Assembly: GCA_905331475.1 (NCBI GenBank)
Contig: CAJNYU010004617.1
Span: 70,036-134,035, forward strand
Source: Rotaria socialis
Lineage: Eukaryota > Rotifera > Eurotatoria > Philodinida > Philodinidae
Direction: 5' to 3'
DNA length: 64,000 nucleotides
The notes beneath the pieces were generated by a model that worked only from the letters and a program-made list of their open reading frames with translations, searched no databases and had not been told where the DNA came from. How positions within the stretch are numbered: position 1 is the first letter of the stretch; each line of letters starts with the position of its first letter. Made by a program: the position numbers and the translations under genes. Positions 46,609 through 58,301 of the stretch are shown piece by piece.

Positions 46609-48687
46609 ACTTTTTGTTTTTCTTGTATAGTTGTTAAATCACTACACAAAAATAAAGAATGTCCCAGAAATTTGCTTACGAATTGTATATAAATGACGTC
46701 TAGACAGCGAAAGCAACTTGTATGTATATTCTCTTAATTTAGCATGGCATAGTTTTTGAAGTTTTGTTTTTTTGACATAATTTCAGATAGATGTCAGCAT
46801 TTGTAAACATTAGAATAATAATATTTATGTTTATAATCAAATGTAAGTCACTTATTCTTGTGAACAAAATATTCAAGTGAAGTTAGACCAACAAATATCA
46901 CGCTCAAGTTATAATAATTACTGATTTCGGTACTTCTACGCAATTAATCTAGTAGTAAAATGAATAGCAATATGAAAGAGTTTGTTAGAGTGGATTTATA
47001 GACATCGTTCTGAAAATTTATTGATAATTTATTGTATATAATTTTGTGCATGTTTCGCAGTAAATTTTGATACATATTGATAAAATCAAATAACGATGTT
47101 TACTTGTGTTGGATGAATTAATCAAGTAAATTGTCTAATCTAATTATTTGGCTTTTCTCTATATTTTGAATCCAACAAATAATTTTTCTCTTAATAATTC
47201 TTACCTCAACATATATTGATAAAATAAAGGTCTGCAGTATGAAAATCAATTAGATTAGACAATAGTTTTAAGAAACAAGTCAAAATATTACACGATTGAT
47301 TGATTGATTGACAAAAACTTCCACCGCAATTGTAAAGGGCATTGTATAAATGAAAATGTCTTGAAACAAACTCACATGATTATAAATGTAAGACAATCTA
47401 CTGAATAGTTGATGTCACGACATAAAAATAGAAACTAGATCTTAGGAAATTTTTGGCATCCACAATTAAACTTCAGACATTATCTGATCTTATTTGTTAT
47501 CATTACGAGGGTTCACTTATCATTTGTTATCGAATATTTTATCAACTTATACACACTGATAAGAAGAAGAATATAACAGAAATAATTGTTTGAATATCAA
47601 TTGTAAATAACCAAAATATTCATTATTATTTTAACATCAAAAATTACTATTGTAATATCAAAAAAATTAATTACAATTAAAATATAGTTCAGTAAGTTCA
47701 ACAGTCATTTGATACTAAAACAGAGAAAAACAGGATCATTTTAATAAATGTAGTAACTTTAGACGCGACTCAAATCGTTCTATAATATTAATAGTCAATA
47801 TATTTCTTTTTCAATATCAATTTCTTTGCAGATGATAAGTATTTATTTAGTATGAAAAGAAAATAGGAACTGATGAGAAAATTATCCAAGTTAAAGGGAT
47901 ATAAAGTAGCGTGATGGAGCACACGCTGAAACAGTTTGTTTAATGGCTGTAGAAGCTGAGCTCAATTTATTCAGTACTGCATCACATTTTTTTGACACTG
48001 TCAACATGAATAATGAATTGATTAATGTATATTTTCAAAAAAGCTATATTGAACCATTTAATGATTAATGAATTGAAAAGTTGCCGACACTCATTTTGTG
48101 TTCTAATCGGAATACCATCAGTCAAACTTGAGTATTACTATTTAACTGGAGTTTTCCTAATACACGGCAAGAAACACAAGACACATGTATTACTAAAGTT
48201 TCATAACTAAGCACGAATACATATTTTGTTGTTGCAATAGATATATTCATTAATTAAGTTTAACACAACTTCTTCCTAGATAAACATGTGCGTGTAGGTG
48301 TATATTTACGATGTACAGTGCACTAATAACTTTCTTTTACCCACACCCCACACTTCAGTACTCTCGCAAGTAATCAATACTATTCCTTGCTGATAGATAA
48401 TCTTCTTTCTCTTTACATTGGTATATTGATTGCAGGTATGAATAATAAAGCATTTGTTTTTCAAGTATATGCATAGTTTTATGCATCTAAAGGTAAATAA
48501 ATACGAATCATAGGAGTGGACATCAGTAAGTGTTATTTTCTCTCTACTAAATAGATTCAATGTATTTAGCGGTTTCAATATTCTACGATAATATTTGACA
48601 AAGAAAAATCTCATAGATAAACTTTTTTTTCCATATAAGACTAAGAAAATTAATTCGAGCCAAAATAATATTATCAGCATCCAACAC
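46609..48687. other. 2-kb gene-free stretch with one inverted repeat
   Basis: No supported gene. The frames at 48025-48210 (plus) and 48306-48716 (minus) show no domain; the latter overlaps the promoter of the next gene. A perfect 16-base inverted repeat brackets 47130-47263. Confidence 0.45.
47130..47263. repeat. Perfect 16-base inverted repeat with 102-base spacer
   Basis: ATTGTCTAATCTAATT at 47130-47145 recurs as its exact complement at 47248-47263. The spacer is AT-rich and non-coding. No clear target duplication is visible. It could be a tiny MITE remnant or a chance or structural palindrome. Confidence 0.6.
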
Positions 48688-51141
48688 ATGTACCTGTCAT
48701 TCTTTATATTGATCATATTGCTAGTATCGGCAGTTAATGGCCAACGATGTCAAGCGACGCTCAATCAAAATATTAGTGGCCAATGCCAATCAATTGATGC
48801 CTGTCGAGGAACTATATTGACCATTAACACATGCGAATAGAAGCGGTGTTGTATTGATGTTGCACCACAATCAACTTTAGTCAAATGTATTAGTGCTAAT
48901 GATTTCGATTATTTGTACAACACATCTCGAAGGAACTATCTTCGCGCTAACCTAAATTATGGAATCAATGAAGCTGGTATATGCAATCATTGCCAGGCAA
49001 AAGCCGCTTTTCTGGCTGTAGCAGCAACGATGACAGAGAACTTTCAAACTGATGAAATCACCAAGAGTGACACACAATTTACTGTTGATGATTTGAAATA
49101 TGGAAACTCACAAGCAGGTGATGGATCTCGCTTTCGTCGACGAGGCTTCTTTGGTCTTCGAGGAAGAGTAATGTATCAAAGACTACAAGAGACGATGCCA
49201 CAATATTCAAGTCTAACCAATCCAGAGTTAGTAGCATTGACACAAAATGCGATTGCAATTGCATCAAAACGATGGATAAATCCTGATTTGATGAACGGTA
49301 TGTATCAGCTAGGTCACTGGAAAGTTAAAAAGTTTTTTCAGTGCGATTAATTCCAAAAATCTAAGAGACAAATATCAAAGATAAAAAAGTTGTAAAAATT
49401 CAAAGACATGAATGTAATTGCATGTTTTCATCGACAATCAGAAAAAAAATATCATCAATAAAAGAGATTTTTTTTCTCTTCGTTTATCTATAAATTTCAT
49501 TAACACTAACGTAGTCGAGATAGAAATTCTTCATTGCATCTGTGTCAACACGTTAAATTAAACGAAATTATATTTATCACTATGATTTGGCGTAATATGC
49601 GACTCCTTACGTGTGACATATATTTTTATTTATTTAAAAAAATAATAGAACCACCTTTAACACGTTATGCTGATGGTTCATTTTATGGATTTTCAATGTT
49701 ATGGTAAATATTTAGTATCATTTCTTTTTACATTGTGAACCATGCTTGTCTTGTGTACATTTTCTAAGGTATAAATTGAATGGAGATATCGAGCAACTAT
49801 CCATTGGTACGAAATACTATTCAATATTTCTTCGTCAACTACAATGTGGCGGTGATCTGTATTCTGGAGAAGGATCAAAATGTCAATATAATGCTACACA
49901 TCAAGGAACATGTTCAGTAGGTTGTATTAAAGGCTTGGGAGATTCAAGCACCTATTGTGGCTGCACTGGTTCAGAGAGTAAACAATGTCCGAGCAGTCCA
50001 AAACACATTCTATGCTGTTTAGATACATGTTCACAAGACTTAAAAATGGATTTAGGTATTGTTCTCGATGCAAGTGGTAGTGTTGGTGAGAGTAATTATC
50101 AGCTCCAGCTAAATTTTACAAAAGATTTAATTCAACGTGTCAATGTTGGCTCAAATAAAACTCGCGTAGGAATTATTAATTATTCTACGGACATTCAGAC
50201 GCTAACATGGTTGAATAAAGATTATAGTCTTGTAGATAAACTTCGATTGGTGAATCAAGCGGTATATTATGGACAAGGTACAAGAACTTCCCTTGCTCTT
50301 CAACAGGCCGATGAAGTTTTTTCCTATAAAAGTGGTCGTCGAAAATCAGAAGAAGGTGTGACACCTGTAATATTTGTAATTACTGATGGAGCAAGTGATA
50401 ATGAAACTTTGACAATACAAGCAGCGAATGTTTTAAAACAGAAAGGTATCATTTTGGTGAGTGTCGGCGTTGGTAATGGACCGAAACTTAGCGAATTGCA
50501 CGCTATATGTTCATTACCAATACATGAGAACTATTTTGTCATCTCGAATTACACTGCTCTTGAACAAAAGCTAAATCAGTTCACATCTAAATCATGTTCA
50601 GAGCCAACATTTCTTTCCTCGAATGCAACTGTAACGGCAGGCGTTAATAAAGACAAATATAAATTTCTCAAAATTGAAATTATTGCAATCGGTAACAAAA
50701 TTTTGATAACTGCTATACTGGCCAAAGGTGATGTGAAATTATTTCATTCATTTACAAATCGTAATCCAAAGGATCCTGCTGATTTCATTGATTATGAAAC
50801 TACACGTGATCTCCCTCTATCGCGATGGATGCAGTTCAAATCATATTTTCATCGATCGTCAACGACACCACTCACAACTAAAAAAGAATTACGAAGAATT
50901 GATTGTTGATAAACCGGATAAAAGTTCAGAATTTATCTATGTTGGTATCAAAGGTATTGAAGATGATAACCAATTTCAAGTTAAGTTTGATGATTGTGCT
51001 AAAGTAAATTGCAAAATTTCCAACGCTTCAACGATGAAACTGAATATTATGTTTGTGATTTTCTCTGGCTTACTTGTTCTCGAAACCACCGATCAAGAAA
51101 AGACTGTCTATTTTTGCTGTAGAATGTTTATTCTTGAATAA
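48688..51141 (+). pseudogene. Secreted GH19-like plus von Willebrand A domain gene, disrupted
   Basis: Three exons (48688-49297, 49649-49703, 49769-51141) encode a signal peptide (YLSFFILIILLVSAVNG), a Cys-rich start, then a stretch like chitinase class I/GH19 (AAFLAVAATMTEN, SRFRRRGFFGLRGR, YADGSFYGFSMLW). A vWA domain follows with all MIDAS parts (DASGSVG, GTRTSLAL, ITDGASD), and then a beta-rich C-terminal part. GH19 enzymes cut chitin; vWA domains bind proteins through a metal ion. The frame is broken twice: an in-frame TAG at 48838-48840 (CE*KRCC, the Cys pattern continuing beyond it) and a frame change at the A run near 50875-50880, after which SEFIYVGIKGIEDDNQFQVKFDD continues in another frame to 51141. 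Without the change translation ends at 50909. It is either a recent host pseudogene or holds base errors; I favour the first because no intron removes the stop. Confidence 0.6.
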
Positions 51142-52067
51142 AATTTATTAAGAATCTAGGTTTGGTTTGTTATTTCTTGGTATATCTGTTCACATAAAAC
51201 TTTACCTATTAGAATAGTAAATGATTCAGTTTATCCTATTAGATAATAGATAATTATATGATTGAGTGACTTTATACTTATGTCATTACAGAGACATAGC
51301 ATGCTCTCGCTCTCTCTTTCTCTAGACACCTGTCATACAAAAAAGCGATTTCTGTTTAGTTGTCATTTAAGCAAATAGTATGACTTTGATTGAATATCGT
51401 AATTCAAAAATTGACTCAAAGAACATAGCAGATTTCTTCTTCTAACAAAAAACGCAATGCGTATGAACTATTCGATCAACTTTCTTTGGCAAACAAAATA
51501 AAGGCAGATATTTACTGTTTGATGAAGCAATTTTGCTGAGTTGATGATGTTTCAACTGTTGTGATTTCAATTCTGCATATGTACTGTGGGAAAACGAATA
51601 AAAAATGTATAGTAAGGAAATATTTGGAAAATATCGATTTCTGTTTTACCCTCAAAACTTAAAGTAACAACAACTACATAGCCTGTTAATAAATAAGCTT
51701 ATTAGTTTGAGGTTTTTTCTAAGAATTCTTGTGGAAAGAAAAGCTTTTAGTAGTTTTTATTTTTCTATTTCCCTCGATGCTGATTCAACTACTTAGTTTT
51801 TCTCTGGTGTTGAAGTTTACTTTTCTCTCTCCAAACTTGCGTACGCTTCTATCGTACTGTGACAAAAAAAGTGTGTTGTCATAGATACTCTTCTTTTCTT
51901 TGTATACTGATTGAATGAAAGTACAATTTATGTTAGTGGCTAATATCTTTGAAGTGTTTGCAAGAGGCATCGCTATTACGCTGCACGCATGACGCTAAAT
52001 AAACACTGTTTATATTCGCCATTTGCAACCAATAGTATGGAATTGTTGATAAAATAATGAAACTCTT
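51142..52067. other. 0.9-kb intergenic stretch
   Basis: No gene recognised. A short CTCTCG/CTCTCT pyrimidine tract lies at about 51305-51323. The minus-strand frames (51785-51970, 51933-52190) are not supported. Confidence 0.45.
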
Positions 52068-54464
52068 ATGATGGATGGAAAAGAACATAAGAACCATGAA
52101 ACGTTCTCGCTCGTCTGGCTCGATCCAGACGTCAATAATTCTAAGGAAAATATCAATGTTCAACAACAACTTCATGCATGTATAAGTCATCTCGAAACAT
52201 TTGACAAGGCTGATAAATGCGAACGATTTATTCGATTTGAACCCATCAATAGCAGAATTATTCTTGTAGCAAGTGAACGATTCAGTGCCGACCTAATACC
52301 ACGAATTCACCAATTATCGCAGGTGTTCTCAATCTATATTTATGGTGTAGACAAGCGGAAAAGTAATGCATGGACAAATATCTATTCCAAAGTAAAACGA
52401 CTATTATGTGTCTTTGAGGCGAAATAGTCTGGGATTAGATGTGGAGAAAACTGTCACTATTGTGAGATGCATCCAACTGTTATTTCTGACATTCAAATTG
52501 AATTTGTCAAAAAAGTCTTTTTTTTTGCCATAAATTAGATTAGAATTAATTTTAACAGTCGTTGAACTATTTCACCAAAATATGGAAAACAAATTTTCTT
52601 TCAATTTCAATGACTGATTAAAGACAAAGCAAAAGATAACAGTAAAACTCCATCACTATGATTCATTTTTATTTTTAAACGTGAAAAAGATCGTGCTATT
52701 TGTATATAGGTCAAGGCTGTACTCACAGATATCAACGTTCTTGTCAGTCAAATCTGTTCAGATCATGTTCGAAGAAGTCCGACCAAAAGTGAAGATCTAT
52801 TTGAGTTCAACATCTTCAACACAAGTACTAGTGATGAACGATCAACTACTTTATTGAGCGGTCAATTTCTTCATTCACAATTACTCATTGATTGTTTACT
52901 TCGTATGCGAGCAGTTCCAACAGATAAGAATGAATTAATTGAAATGGCAGAAAAAGAATACAAACTCGACACAAACGAATCGGCTATTTTGCGCGAATTT
53001 CAAACGAACTATTCGCCTGACCAATCGATATGGTGGTATACACGTGAATCATTCTTGTATCGGCAATTGAACAAGGCTCTCCGTACACAAAATATCGATG
53101 CATTGCTTGCATTCCGTTTCTTTATCCGTGATATTCATGAACAACTCGAACATCATCGATGCTCATCACCAATTCATATCTATCGCGGTCAACTTATGTC
53201 AACTGCAGAGCTTGAAAGGCTGAAAAATTCTGCTGGTCAATTGATCTCGATGAATTCATTTCTTTCGACTACTACCGATCGCCTATCGGCTCTTGCATTT
53301 CTCTACTCTTCGGCCAAATCAGATGGGTTAGAACGTGTCTTATTTGAAATCGATGCCGATCCTCAACTTGCGGATGTTAAACCGTTTGCTAACATAACCT
53401 GCCTCAGTTACTTTCCAAGCGAAAGTGAAGTTTTGTTGATGCTAGGATCGATATTGCGTCTTGTCGGTATTGACCATGATGATCATGGAGTTTCAATTAT
53501 TCGATCAACACTATGCAGCAATAGCGATCAAGATTTACAACGCGTCTTCGAATATATGAAAATTGAATACGGTGATCAAGAAACAAATGCGCAGTCATTT
53601 GGTATAGTACTAGGTCAAATGGGCAAACTCGACGAAGCAGAAAAATATTTTCGTCACTTACTAAAAGAAATGCCACCCAATCACGTAGATATTGCTGGTT
53701 GCTATCATAATCTGGGTGATATATTAGACAAAAAAGGCGATTACGAATCTAGTCTTGAATCTTATCAAAAATCACTTGAAATTATGCTTCAAACACGTCA
53801 ACCGAATGATCCAGAAATTGGAACAAGTTTAAATAGTATTGCTGCTGTTCATGCAAAGACCGGCAATTACACTCAGGCAGAGAAATCTTTTAAGAAAGCA
53901 TTTGAGATTTGGAAGCAAGCGTACGGTGAAGATAATCCTAAAGTAGCCATGTGTCTAAGCAATTTGGCTGGCACCTATCAAGTCAACGAAAAAAACATGG
54001 AAGCACTTGATTGTCTGCAAAAAGCATTGAGTATTCGTCAACATCATCTACCTGCCGATCATCCTGATATGGCCGATACACACAATAATATCGGCATTCT
54101 CTATTGGAGTCTTGATAAAGTTGATACTGCACTCGAACACTACAATCTATCCCTAAAAATTAAACAAAAATGTTTACCTGCTAATCATCCTGATATTGCT
54201 ATGACATTGAGCAATATGAGTCTCATTTATGAACAGAAAGGAGAATTCAAGCAAGCATTGTCGCATCTGCAAAGTGCAGCCAACATTTATCGACAGACAC
54301 TAAATCCCTCTCATCCTCATATGCTTCAAGTGGAGCGACTTGTGCAACGTGTATCCTCTAAACTGAAATACAGCTTCCGTGCTAATATTTATCTTGGTGT
54401 ATTAATAAATAACTACTATTTAAAAACATTTAAAAAATTCATTTCAATCAGACTAATTATTTAA
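52068..54464 (+). CDS. Arginine ADP-ribosyltransferase (ART) fused to TPR repeats
   Basis: Two exons (52068-52391, 52710-54464, phase 0) give 692 aa. Residues 1-155 are an N-terminal module common in bdelloid proteins (FSLVWLDPDVN, IPRIHQLSQVFSIYIYG). Residues about 190-380 form an ART domain with the R-S-E triad: Arg in IHIYRGQ, Ser-Thr in SFLSTTTD, and the ExE motif in FPSESEVLL, which predicts transfer of ADP-ribose from NAD to arginine. Residues about 430-660 hold at least five 42-residue TPRs of kinesin-light-chain type (YHNLGDILDKKGDYESSLESY, LSNLAGTYQVNEKNMEALDC, HNNIGILYWSLDKVDTALEHY). There is no signal peptide, so it is probably cytosolic, with TPRs choosing partners. The last 30 residues after VSSKL look like read-through into non-conserved sequence. 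Confidence 0.88.
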
Positions 54465-56437
54465 TAACCAACTTAGTTAAAAATTTATTTATTGAAAATA
54501 TATATTTTTGTAATATTTTATCATGACCGCAACATGACGTTATTCATTCATGCGTGGATATAGTTAGAACATTAGTAAAAAAAAACCACTAAACGTAACC
54601 TCTTAAATAAAAATATCGTCACCACCATGGAGTGTGTTTTTGTTTGTATACATAAATTCTATATTTGCTATAATCGTCAACAATCTGGCAAAGAACGTAA
54701 ACTTTTCGATCACATATACTTGACCAAAACAACAGTTCTAGTAGTAACATACACGCTCAAGATTACCATAAAACTAACTGACTTTAGCACATTGTGTAAA
54801 ATATAGTAATTTGTACATGAATTCAAATCAATGTAAGCAGGACGGATTCGTGTTAAATGTTACTTATCTTTATAATCGAGAAGATTCAACTTATAAATAG
54901 TTTACTATCAGTTAAAATCACATTTGCCAGTTTACTCAATATTGTATCACAGACTTGATCTTATTGCTATCTAGGCATAGAAGAAAATACTGTAATAAAT
55001 CAATTCAAGCATGGCGTGTTTTGGTTAATGAGTATAATATCACATAATATTTATTTGTCCAATGTTTCGATATTTCGTAGCCAAAATGAAAATAAATGAT
55101 AATTTAAGACAAAATTGCAAGAGCACAGTACACAAATGATGGCGTGACGTCTTTTTTCTATGTTCTAGTCGTGTGATAAAAATATTGATGCTAGCTTCGT
55201 AAAGGTAAATATAATTCATTTGAATGATGCATGTTTGAGTCAGTCGCTCGATGATCAAATCAACATCCAGCGCAATATACAGTATTCATGTATGCTTCTA
55301 AATGCAAGTATAAAATTATTATGATTACAGCTTTGATAATTCAACTAAGAGCACTAATGAATAAACAAATGAACCAAATATATATATAGCATGAATATAT
55401 CAAATTATTGTAAACAATGAAACGCGTTGTCGTCGGCAGTCGCTAAGGACAATGAATGACGAATCTGCTTTATTCTATTTTGATGTCATTTGTAAAGCAG
55501 ATCGATATATTTTCGTTGAATTTTGTATACCCAATCAAATTCGCGAATTGTTCTCTCACTATTCTCCTACAGAATAAGAGACCAAAGCCCAACAATAGTA
55601 GAGAAGGTGGCGAGTAAACCTGACAGAGCTATTGCCTCCGGTGACAATACTTTTTTATTAAGTAGTAGCTACTGCAACGATCATCAGAAATCATACTATT
55701 ATCTAATTGTGCAAATCATAGATGAAAGAGAAAATCTTCAAGTAACTAGGATTATTCCATTAAAAGTATCTCAAATACATTTAGTAAACAGCAGTAACGC
55801 TCTTGGAACATAATTCAGAAATTATCAGAAGCAAACTTCTGCATTTCAATTATTCTATGTGTTCTTTGTTCATTTATCATTGTAAGACAAGCAAACATTG
55901 AGTAACGAGCTTAGTATGAGACAAAGGTCTGAATATGATTTTAATTTTTATAAATATAGGTTTGAGAATAAGAAGAATTCACAGATGAAACAAATATGAA
56001 GAAGAAATAATAAAAATATTCGATTGTTTAATCTCTCGTTGATTCATACGAATAATACGTTTCTCGCACTAGTCAAGAGAATTGAACGATTTCATAACAA
56101 AAGTATAAAAAAAAATAGATATTAATCGAGATGAGAGAACAAACTAAACGAAATCCACAAACTTTAGAGTTAATCAATGACTAGTAAAACAACTATCTGT
56201 GACTTGATCGTGATTGGACGAACAGAATTTTTACATATTAGAAAGAATTGCTTATCATCGATGGCAAGCGATGTTGTTCATTATTAAATGAATTTTCTTT
56301 TAGGGTACAGTTATAATCGATTGAAAGATCTTGATGGAGAGCAATGTGAGAAAAAGGAATCTCGATTGAGATAATTTTTGTTTTAGATAAGTAAGATTAT
56401 TTATTTACAACTAACTTTGGTGGATAGGTGAACACAA
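54465..56437. other. 2-kb gene-free stretch
   Basis: The only notable frame is 55523-55813 (96 codons, no ATG at its start), without a recognisable domain or clear splice partners. Acceptor-like AGs lie at about 56385 and 56426, the latter 11 bases before the NAPRT start. Confidence 0.4.
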
Positions 56438-58301
56438 ATGGAAATGACACTACAGTCGAATGTTGTTCAACCATTGCTCACTGATCGTTATCAAATTTCA
56501 ATGGCCTATGCTTATTGGAAAAATGGCAAACATGAACAGGAATCTACATTTGACCTTTTTTTTCGCAAGAATCGTAAGTGAATAAGAATGTTGTTTTAGT
56601 GTCGCACAAAAACCCATTTGAAAAATATATTCTTGTAGCTTTTGGTGGTGAGTATACATTATTTGCTGGTCTTGAAGAATGTTTAAAATTCGTTCAAAAT
56701 TACAAATTTCAAAAGCCGGACATTGATTATCTCCACAAAATACTACCTAATTATACTGAAGAAGAATTTTACGATTATCTATCGACAATTGACATGACTG
56801 ATATTAAAATCTATGCAGTACCTGAAGGTCAAATAGTGTATTCTTATTTTCTTTTTGTATTATTTTGACTTGCTATTCAGGTTCAGTAGTATTTCCTCAA
56901 ATACCATTGCTTCGCGTCGAAGGATCTATTCTAAAAGCGCAATTACTTGAAACGACCCTTCTGACACTCATAAATTATGCTAGTTTAGTTGCTACCAATG
57001 CCGCTCGACTTCGTGAAGTAGCAGGACCCAATACGAGACTATATGAGTTTGGGCTACGACGTGCACAAGGTCCAGATGGAGGTCTGAGCGCTTCAAAATA
57101 TTGCTATTTAGGTGGATTCCATGGTACATCAAATGTATTAGCCGGTAAATTGTATGGAATTCCGATTGAAGGTGAGCTTTTCATATTAGATATTTGTTGA
57201 TTGTCGACTTATAAAATCAGGAAACCACATACATTCATATGTAAGCGCATTTCAAAATCTTGATGAATTGAAAATTCGAGTATTACCTGATCGGATCACT
57301 GGTGCATCATGCCCATTTGTCGAATCTTGTGAGAAATATCTTGATGAGCTTGGACCAATACTGAAAATTTCTCCAAACCAAACAAATAAAGGCGAACTAG
57401 CCGCATTTATTTCCTATGCTATTTCGTTTCCTTCTAACTTCTCAGCATTGGTCGATACGTACAATGTTATTCAGTCTGGTGTACCAAATTTTTTGGCTGT
57501 CGCTCTTTCATTACATGAATGTAATTATAAAGCTGTTGGTATTCGTTTGGACTCAGGTGATCTAGCCTATCTATCGATGAAAGTAAGAGCGAATTTGACT
57601 GAAATCGCTCGAAAATTCAATATACCATATATTGAACATATGACTATTGTTGCAAATAATAATATCAATGAAGATACACTGATTTCATTGGAAAAACAAG
57701 GACATTCAATTAATGCATTTGGTATTGGCAGACATTTGGTTACATGCGAAAAACAACCGGCACTCGGATGTGTCTATAAATTAGTCGAAGTGAGTCTCTA
57801 TCAATCAAATAATAATAATAATAATAGTATGATTTAATATCTTTTTCATAATCTTCAACGCAGCTGAATGGGATACCACGTATCAAAGTAAGTCATGATA
57901 TTGAAAAAATAACGATACCTGGCCGAAAAAGTCTCTACCGCTTGTACGATTCTGGTGGCGAAGCTATCTGTGATTTGATGACTAGATTTGACGAGCCAGC
58001 ACCAACGGCCAATTCTCGACTACTTTGTCAACATCCGTTTTCTGAAACGAAACGTGCTTATGTTACTCCATCATCGGTAAAATGTATGCATAGATTGTAT
58101 TGGGCCAATGGTAACATTCAACACCCACTGCAGACATGGGACGAGGTTCGTCTTTATGCTGAACAACAAATCAAAATGCTGCGTAAAGATCATCGACGAA
58201 ACCTTAATCCGACACCTTACAAAGTGTCAGTTTCTAATAGTCTCTATTTGTTCTTACATGAACTTTGGCTGAGTAGTGTGCCTATTAGTGAATTTGCCTA
58301 G
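56438..58301 (+). CDS. NAPRT: Nicotinate phosphoribosyltransferase
   Basis: Five exons (56438-56573, 56639-56827, 56881-57171, 57221-57789, 57864-58301) give 540 aa, against 538 in human. Motifs are: [40 protein letters not shown]-type [48 protein letters not shown], with the active-site His; [10 protein letters not shown] and [10 protein letters not shown]; and [24 protein letters not shown]. The enzyme makes nicotinate mononucleotide from nicotinate and PRPP, the first step of the Preiss-Handler route to NAD in the cytosol. The stop is followed 18 bases later by AATAAA (58320-58325), an unusually short 3' UTR if used. Intron 57790-57863 contains an AAT repeat. The neighbouring ART gene consumes NAD, but no shared control is visible. 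Confidence 0.97.

Noticed and set aside
55523-55813. 96-codon plus-strand frame without ATG
   Set aside because: No recognisable domain, no convincing acceptor or donor, no neighbouring exon.
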